From the NCBI GenBank assembly GCA_964542765.1, contig CAZIVO010000068.1:1-19303 (forward strand): 19,303 nucleotides of DNA, given 5' to 3'. The notes beneath the pieces are model-generated. The model saw only the letters and a list, made by a program, of their open reading frames with translations, did no database searches and was not told the DNA's origin. The stretch comes from CAZIVO01 sp964542765. GTDB lineage: Bacteria > Planctomycetota > UBA1135 > UBA2386. The first letter of the stretch is position 1. The number at the start of each line of letters is the position of its first letter. The translations under genes were made by a program, and so were the position numbers. Below are positions 14,869 through 19,303 of the stretch, piece after piece.

Positions 14869-15141
14869 TCACCGATTCTTCCGTTCCAGGTCGATGTAGA
14901 TCTTTTCCCATATGTAATGAGCAGAGGCCGAGTTGTCTCTGTCATCGGTGAGTATGGGCATCTCCATCAGGTATTCGATTTCGCCCGTTTCGGTGTTGAG
15001 TCTGTAGACGACGTGGTCTTCAGCAGAGGGACTGAAACCATCGAGAGGGCCATCGACCACCATCTGGTAACGGCCGAGAGGTTGACACGAGTTGAGCAGG
15101 CAAGAGACGAACAACGAGGCCAGGACCAGCGAGCGCTTCAT
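14869..15141 (-). CDS. Small predicted lipoprotein
   Basis: The 90-residue protein starts with a lipoprotein signal (MKRSLVLASLFVSCLLNSCQ); LNSC fits a relaxed lipobox with Cys19 as lipidation site. The mature part of about 72 residues has no family I recognise. It contains VVYRLNTETGEIEYLMEMP, which looks like a beta-hairpin that might belong to a propeller-like or wedge-like fragment, and a charged C-terminal helix. No Shine-Dalgarno is clear. It lies 39 bases after the GT-C gene and 42 bases before the sulfatase gene, all on the minus strand, so it is probably part of that operon. It may be a small envelope accessory protein; no function is proposed. Confidence 0.68.
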   Translation of the reverse strand: MKRSLVLASLFVSCLLNSCQPLGRYQMVVDGPLDGFSPSAEDHVVYRLNTETGEIEYLMEMPILTDDRDNSASAHYIWEKIYIDLERKNR

Positions 15142-15180
15142 GCCAGCAGGATAACCGTCGGGTTTGGTTTGCCCAGACCG

Positions 15181-16401
15181 CTACTCCTTTGGGGGTTCGT
15201 CCGCTGGCGGCAACTGGCCGCTCTCGCGCTCCGTGGTTCGGCGGAGGCAGCTGGGCAGGAAAGAAAGAAGCACGAGCCAGACTGCGAAACCGAGAAAGGC
15301 GAGGTTAGGAGGGTAGCCCTTGTAGGAGGACTCCAGAGGAAAGACACCGTGTGACCAGGATGCGTAGACCAAGCCGATGTAGAGTCCGGCCACCATGGAG
15401 AATCTCGTGCCCCATGCGAGGGACACCGCGAAGATCAGTGGCGCTGGATATGCGGTGTATTGCACGCCGAAGCCCGGCGTGAGCAACAGGAAGAGTGACA
15501 ATGAAGCAGCCAAGAGCCGCGCATGGCTGAGCTTTCGCCAGAACCCGTAAGCAGCGAGCAACACGACTGCGGCGATCAAGACGTATTTTCCGTTCTCGAA
15601 GTACCAGTTGTTGATGGCTAAGCCGGACTCGGTGGTCATGCCGGGGATGGATCGGAAGGTAACCAGTGCCAACTGCATTCCCCATGGCTCCAGGCTTGAT
15701 CCGTAGCCGAACACGTTTTTGACGAAGGTTGTCCCGACGCCAAGGAGCGCGATCACGAAGGGGATGGCTGCGGTCATGGAGCCGAGGATGAATCCGCGCG
15801 CATCCTTGAACGAGCGAAACCCGGCGAGCATCGGCAGAGCAACCAGAAGCGGCACGATCTTGACATTGATCGCGGCAGCCAGCATCAGGCCCCCGAGGAA
15901 AGGTTTTTTCCGAACCTCCAGGAAGTAAAGGCTCCAGAGGCAGAAAAACACGCAGATGCAGTCCGTGTTGCCATGGTATGCCGCGACGAACATTGGACAG
16001 AGCGCCCAGCTGAACAGCGCGAAGGCATGGGCTCCCTTGCGTGAGTCAACACGTTGTTCGTAGATGGACCGCAGTGCGAGCGCGGCACCGATGTTCGCCA
16101 GGACCGGGAACAGCTTGAATGTGATCGCGAACGAGAGTCCGAGGATCGATGAGACCTCGAGCGATAGCCACGACAGGATCCCCATGAGCGGGGGATGGTT
16201 GAACAGCTTGTCCTTCTCATAGAGTGCGAACAGGCCGTCTGTCTGGATCTGCCTCGCGAAGCTTTCCCAGGACCGGATATCGTTCGTGCCGGTGGAGCAC
16301 AGGAGCAGAATGAGGCTCGCGATCAAACCCATGCCGCCAATGGCGAAGGGAATCGGATGCTTTTTGATGTGCGCGATCAAATGTTCTGTTGCGCGCCCCA
16401 T
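15181..16401 (-). CDS. GT-C fold polytopic glycosyltransferase
   Basis: The 406-residue membrane protein has about 9-11 hydrophobic helices. The first large outer loop carries TNDIRSWESFA (residues 39-49) with Asp41, then DGLFALYEKDKLFNHPPL (55-72). This acidic-residue-plus-(F/Y)NHPP pattern is typical of polyprenyl-phosphate-sugar-dependent GT-C enzymes (GT39/57/87-like, ALG6/8 and PMT relatives). HGNTDCICVFF (143-153), INVKIVPLLVALP (178-190) and LTPGFGVQYTAYPAP (307-321) follow in the expected order. It would transfer a sugar from a lipid-linked donor on the outer face of the inner membrane; donor and acceptor are unknown. It is first in the operon with the lipoprotein and sulfatase, and is preceded by the 32-base block containing TAGAAT. 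No Shine-Dalgarno is apparent. Confidence 0.85.
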   Translation of the reverse strand: MGRATEHLIAHIKKHPIPFAIGGMGLIASLILLLCSTGTNDIRSWESFARQIQTDGLFALYEKDKLFNHPPLMGILSWLSLEVSSILGLSFAITFKLFPVLANIGAALALRSIYEQRVDSRKGAHAFALFSWALCPMFVAAYHGNTDCICVFFCLWSLYFLEVRKKPFLGGLMLAAAINVKIVPLLVALPMLAGFRSFKDARGFILGSMTAAIPFVIALLGVGTTFVKNVFGYGSSLEPWGMQLALVTFRSIPGMTTESGLAINNWYFENGKYVLIAAVVLLAAYGFWRKLSHARLLAASLSLFLLLTPGFGVQYTAYPAPLIFAVSLAWGTRFSMVAGLYIGLVYASWSHGVFPLESSYKGYPPNLAFLGFAVWLVLLSFLPSCLRRTTERESGQLPPADEPPKE

Positions 16402-16445
16402 GTTCAGATGGCCTTCATCATCCGTTGTATTTCCGGAAGCTCACC

Positions 16446-16477
16446 GCACGCTGGATTCTAGCGAGGCGAGGTTGGGT
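16446..16477 (-). promoter_or_regulatory. Conserved 32-base promoter-like block, copy 1
   Basis: On the minus strand this block contains ACCCAACCTCG then CTAGAATCC. It matches the block at 17046-17077 at 25 of 32 positions. TAGAAT (16455-16460 on the plus map) would be the -10 of the GT-C operon, about 54 bases upstream of ATG 16401. The upstream conserved ACCCA-x-CCTCG is not a standard -35 box. Confidence 0.5.
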
Positions 16478-16489
16478 TTGAAGCGATCG

Positions 16490-17023
16490 CTATTTGTCGG
16501 GTAGGGGTGAGATCTTCTCGCCGTCCTTGTAGATGCCGCTGAAGTAGTCGTCGATGGATCTGTCTTCGTTCCAGTAGATCCACGGACCCTCCTTCTCGTC
16601 ATTCTGGTATTCACCCTCTTCCTTCTTCGAGCCGTCCTCGTACCACTCGGTCCAGCGCCCGACCCTCTCATCGTCTTCGAACCGGCCCTCCATCCACTTC
16701 GAGCCATCGGTCAGGTACCACTCGGTCCAGAGTCCCTGCCTGTCTCCCTTTACCATGAGGCCCTCCGACCCTTTCTCGCCAGTGATGTGCCAGATAGTGC
16801 AGATCCCTTCTTCTTCCCCGGCCTCGAAATCCCCCTCGATCATCTTGTGGCCGTTCTCGTACCACTCGATCCAGTGCCCGACCTTGGTCCCATCATCGAG
16901 CCTGTAGCCCTCAGACTTCTTTTGACCGTTCGCATACCTCTCAACGAACTTCTCACCACCGCCAGCTGGATCTGAACATCCAGCGAGCGAGCCGAGAAGG
17001 AGCGTGGTGAGGAGGAGCTTCAT
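16490..17023 (-). CDS. Lipoprotein with MORN/YwqK-like repeats
   Basis: The 177-residue protein starts at ATG 17023 with MKLLLTTLLLGSLAGCSDPA; LAGC is a good lipobox with Cys16 as lipidation site. The open frame extends upstream to 17113, but those 30 residues precede the lipoprotein signal and overlap the promoter-like block. The mature protein consists of about six repeats of 22-24 residues on the plan G-x-W-x-E-W-Y-x-x-G-x-K-x-x-E-G-x-(F/Y): VGHWIEWYENGHKMIEGDF, QGLWTEWYLTDGSKWMEGRF, VGRWTEWYEDGSKKEEGEY. This is the MORN_2 / YwqK type. The automatic label 'YwqK family antitoxin' is common for such proteins but is unsupported here; no partner toxin is adjacent. It is very acidic. It is probably an envelope scaffold or interaction protein. 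Confidence 0.85.
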   Translation of the reverse strand: MKLLLTTLLLGSLAGCSDPAGGGEKFVERYANGQKKSEGYRLDDGTKVGHWIEWYENGHKMIEGDFEAGEEEGICTIWHITGEKGSEGLMVKGDRQGLWTEWYLTDGSKWMEGRFEDDERVGRWTEWYEDGSKKEEGEYQNDEKEGPWIYWNEDRSIDDYFSGIYKDGEKISPLPDK

Positions 17024-17045
17024 GGTTTTGGCGGAACGGTGGATG

Positions 17046-17077
17046 GCATGCCGGATTCTAATCAGACGAGGATGGGT
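17046..17077 (-). promoter_or_regulatory. Conserved 32-base promoter-like block, copy 2
   Basis: On the minus strand this block contains ACCCATCCTCG then TTAGAATCC. It is the partner of the block at 16446-16477, with the same internal spacing and no gaps. TAGAAT lies 32 bases upstream of the ATG of the MORN-repeat lipoprotein, a usual promoter distance. Confidence 0.5.
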
Positions 17078-17080
17078 GGA

Positions 17081-17104
17081 GGAACCCGCGCCACGCCAGG
17101 TTCC
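17081..17104. terminator. Possible terminator of the EF-hand gene
   Basis: GGAACC (17081-17086) and GGTTCC (17099-17104) can pair over 6 bp with a 12-base GC-rich loop. It lies 76 bases after the EF-hand gene's stop on the minus strand. No U-tract is present, so this is weak. Confidence 0.25.
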
Positions 17105-17179
17105 GAGAATCACTTCTCCCTCGGAGCTGCGCGAAGCGCCGCATCGAACTGAGATTTGGACGACACGCGCAGGCTTGTG

Positions 17180-17659
17180 TCAGTTCCGTGCCCAGCGTCC
17201 CCAGACGCGCAGATACTCGGGGATCACCAGTTCGCCGTTACCGCTGGTGTCCAGCGCCTTGAAGACTGCCTTGGCCAACGTTTCGTCTTTGAACTTTCCG
17301 CTGGCGTGGAATTCCTTCGCGGTCAGTCGGCTGTCTCGGTTGCCGTCCATCGCGTGGAAGATTTCCTTGGCTTCATCGGTGATGCATCGGTTCTCGACAT
17401 ACTCCGCCTCGGAGACGAATCCGTCGCGGTTCGAGTCCGAGGCCGTGAAGATCCCCTTCCGGGATTGGACAGTCATGTAGCGGCCGTTTTCGATGTATTC
17501 CTTCTTGGAGTGCCGTCCATCGCGATCAGCATCGGTAAAGCCGAAGACGCGCTGGTAACTTGCAAGCTGGCGTTCGGAGACGGCCGCGACGCCCTTGTAT
17601 CCGAACAGGGTCAGAATCTGCTGTGGCGTGTGGCCCCCCAGTTTTTCACCTTCGCTCTG
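17180..17659 (-). CDS. EF-hand protein, C-terminal part (N-terminus lost in gap)
   Basis: The visible 159 residues carry four EF-hand loops, each with Asp at position 1 and Glu at position 12: DADRDGRHSKKE (43-54), DSNRDGFVSEAE (75-86), DGNRDSRLTAKE (105-116) and DTSGNGELVIPE (137-148). Loop 3 has Ser in place of the usual Gly at position 6, and loop 4 has weaker acidic spacing. The protein likely binds calcium. The preceding segment HTPQQILTLFGYKG has no recognised domain. The frame runs unbroken into the 100-N run, so the N-terminus, which may hold a signal peptide and other domains, is unknown. EF-hand proteins are abundant among exported planctomycete proteins. A role in calcium-dependent adhesion or protein interaction is inference. 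Confidence 0.85.
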   Translation of the reverse strand, partial: QSEGEKLGGHTPQQILTLFGYKGVAAVSERQLASYQRVFGFTDADRDGRHSKKEYIENGRYMTVQSRKGIFTASDSNRDGFVSEAEYVENRCITDEAKEIFHAMDGNRDSRLTAKEFHASGKFKDETLAKAVFKALDTSGNGELVIPEYLRVWGRWARN

Positions 17660-17759
17660 NNNNNNNNNNNNNNNNNNNNNNNNNNNNNNNNNNNNNNNNN
17701 NNNNNNNNNNNNNNNNNNNNNNNNNNNNNNNNNNNNNNNNNNNNNNNNNNNNNNNNNNN
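17660..17759. other. Assembly gap (100 N)
   Basis: Exactly 100 N separate two coding frames on opposite strands. Such a round number is the usual placeholder for a scaffold gap of unknown length. Adjacency of the genes on each side is therefore not established at base level. Confidence 0.97.
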
Positions 17760-17760
17760 T

Positions 17761-19303
17761 CCAACGAACGTCGGGGCTCCCCAAGGCGACGGGATTGTCC
17801 ATCCTCCGACCCTCACTCCGGTGAACGGTGGAGGTTCCCAAGGCCCTCTGTGGCACTGCTTCAGCGCCAACATGAAAGCGACGAAGGGCTCTGGCGGTGG
17901 TAACACCAACCAGTTCTCGGTAGGTTCCTGGGTCGCAGGCGCAGGCACGACGGTTACCGCAGCGCGAATCAGGACTTCCGGCGCTGGCACCTTTGTGGCC
18001 CGGCTCTACACCGCCGATGCCGCTGGCAAGCCAATGGCCGCGGGCCTGTCCACCGCTACCATCAAGGTGGGCGCAGCCTACAAGAACTACACGGGCAAGT
18101 TCACTTCGGCCATCCCGCTGAAGCAGGGCACCCGCTACACCCTGGTGATTGGTCGGACAGCTGGCACTTCAGGCCTTCCGTTCGGAACGGCTCCAGCGAC
18201 TCTCACCAAGGTGACGCACTACTGGAAGTCGCCGACCGGCAGCACCTGGAGTGGCCCATGGACCACCCAGACTTGGACTACGGCAACAATCTGCACCTAC
18301 GCTGCTTGCCCCGCGGAGAATATGACCTCCACTGCGACGATTGGTAATAACACCAACACCAACCAGTTCTGCACGCCGTTCACCGGGAACGGAAGAAACA
18401 TCAACGGCATCACCATCAGGACGAGCAGCGCCAGTACAGGCGTCCGTCAGGTGGGGGTTTGGCTCGCTGATGCCGCCGGAAAGCCGGTAAGGCAGATCCG
18501 TATAGGTAAGGTGACCGTCAAGGGAACGGCACTCGCGAACTACAGGTTGAATTTCGCTCCTTTCGCGACCAAGGTAGGACAGAAGTACTGCGTGTACAGC
18601 GCCCTCTTGAGTGGCGATGCTGCCCTTCCAGCCGGCACGACCGGCACTAAATTGGTCCACTACTGGCGCCCGAAGAGCCCGGCGAATGGTGCGTGGAGAG
18701 GTCCCTTCACCAGCCTCGCTTGGTCCTACACGGTCCATTGCGGTGGTCATGTCTCCATGAGGTACAGGGTTGCTCCGCAGCCGCAGACCAAGACCGAGGG
18801 CAGTAGCTTCACGAACTATCCGTTTGGCTACTACAAGATGCGTTACCAGCAAAATCACACCGACCTGGGTGTTGGCCACAAGTCGATCAGCCAGCAGGCG
18901 TGGCGTCGCGATGGCCTCACCACAGCTACCTATGGCACGAAGCGAACGGTCGAGTGTGAGTTGACGCTGTGTTCGACTGGTAACCGTGCCATGTCGATCA
19001 CCTACGCCGACAACCTCAAGGGCAACGCGGCCGTGGTCTTCAAGAAGAAGAACTTCAACTGTGCTGACTGGGTGAAGCCGCCAACGGCGGCGCCGGCTCC
19101 GTTCAACACGGTCATGAAGTATGACAGGCCTTTTGTTCATACTGGCGGTTCCCTCATTTGGGAACTCATGGTTTCGAAGGAGCACACGCCGGGTGCCGGT
19201 TACCCTACTGATTACCAGGCGTACTCCACTTACAACTACAAGGCCGGCGTGGTCTTGGGTAAGGGTTGTCCAACAACGAACCGGGCGGCCGGTTCGAATC
19301 TCT
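17761..19303 (+). CDS. Large secreted modular protein, internal fragment (both ends missing)
   Basis: The plus-strand frame beginning CCA at 17761 is open for 514 codons from the gap to the window end. Two related modules follow each other: residues 48-178 (17902-18294) and 198-327 (18352-18741). Both begin NTNQF, contain LxADAAGKP near the middle and HYW-x(8,9)-W-x-GP-(W/F)-T near the end, so one arose by duplication; each looks like a beta-sandwich. Next comes a region with YKMRYQQNH, then WRRDGL (near 372-415), and LIWELMVS before VVLGKGCPTTN at the end. The GKGCP motif is the start of the C-terminal domain complete in the 3510-5795 protein. The protein is probably exported and surface-associated; the N-terminal part with any signal peptide lies in or beyond the gap. 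No enzymatic motif is visible. Confidence 0.8.
17902..18741 (+). repeat. Tandem duplicated module of about 130 residues
   Basis: Copies at 17902-18294 and 18352-18741 share NTNQF, ADAAGKP and HYW landmarks in the same order and at similar spacing, joined by a linker of about 19 residues containing CPAENMTS. Similarity is clear at protein level but imperfect, indicating an old duplication within the gene. Confidence 0.75.

Noticed and set aside
16482..16491. AGCGATCGCT palindrome overlapping the MORN-repeat gene's stop
   Set aside because: It contains GCGATCGC, known as an abundant octamer in cyanobacteria, but a single noted copy in GC-rich DNA is not evidence of a repeat system.
16490..17023. 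Antitoxin function suggested by YwqK resemblance
   Set aside because: No toxin is adjacent and the protein carries a lipoprotein signal; the repeat type does not by itself imply toxin-antitoxin activity.
18169..19185. 338-residue minus-strand open frame opposite the modular protein
   Set aside because: It is Arg-rich and without domain landmarks, whereas the plus-strand frame is open throughout and contains duplicated modules and the GKGCP motif.

Overview
The window reads as chromosomal DNA from a planctomycete-like bacterium (phylum Planctomycetota or a close relative; inferred from protein content, not from a marker gene). The evidence is a periplasmic sulfatase with a CxPSR site, a PA14-DUF6797-type secreted protein, a DUF6868-type small membrane protein, and large secreted proteins sharing a Cys-rich C-terminal region with a GKGCP motif. 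Base composition is GC-rich and looks even throughout. Shine-Dalgarno sequences are mostly weak. No insertion sequence, integrase, phage gene, CRISPR array, tRNA or rRNA was seen.

Layout. 1-2204 (minus): a 2-oxoacid:ferredoxin oxidoreductase pair, alpha then beta with an ATGA overlap; beta runs off the left edge. 2344-2682 (minus): pterin-4a-carbinolamine dehydratase. 2683-3048: a 366-base divergent intergenic stretch with a hexanucleotide tandem repeat. 3049-3390 (plus): an ArsC/Spx-like thioredoxin-fold protein whose codon 14 is an in-frame TGA inside a UxxC motif, followed at a suitable distance by a perfect 7-bp stem-loop. I read it as a selenoprotein with its bacterial SECIS element; ordinary ORF calling keeps only the part after the TGA. 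3439-3480: a strong hairpin between convergent genes. 3510-5795 (minus): a large secreted Asp-box/sialidase-like protein. 5796-6200: a 405-base divergent region with a terminator-like hairpin. 6201-6860 (plus): a single-pass membrane-anchored repeat protein with a 41-nt hairpin inside its 3' end.

7044-10202 (minus): a PA14-DUF6797-beta-propeller protein followed 21 bp later by a DUF6868-like two-helix membrane protein. 10427-12397 (minus): an LtaS-type membrane phospho-transferase. 12578-13153 (plus): a DJ-1/PfpI-family protein. 13297-16401 (minus): a likely operon of a GT-C membrane glycosyltransferase, a small lipoprotein and a secreted sulfatase. 16490-17023 (minus): a lipoprotein with MORN/YwqK-like repeats. 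17180-17659 (minus): the C-terminal part of a four-EF-hand protein, cut by a run of exactly 100 N (17660-17759), which looks like a scaffold gap of unknown true length. 17761-19303 (plus): a large secreted protein missing both ends, with two tandem modules of about 130 residues and the same GKGCP C-terminal region as the 3510-5795 protein.

How the genes fit together. Most of the window encodes envelope and exported proteins. KorAB and the carbinolamine dehydratase are core metabolism. The most notable item is the recoded selenoprotein. A recurring TAGAAT hexamer upstream of several minus-strand genes, twice inside a conserved 32-nt block, may be the local -10 promoter element.
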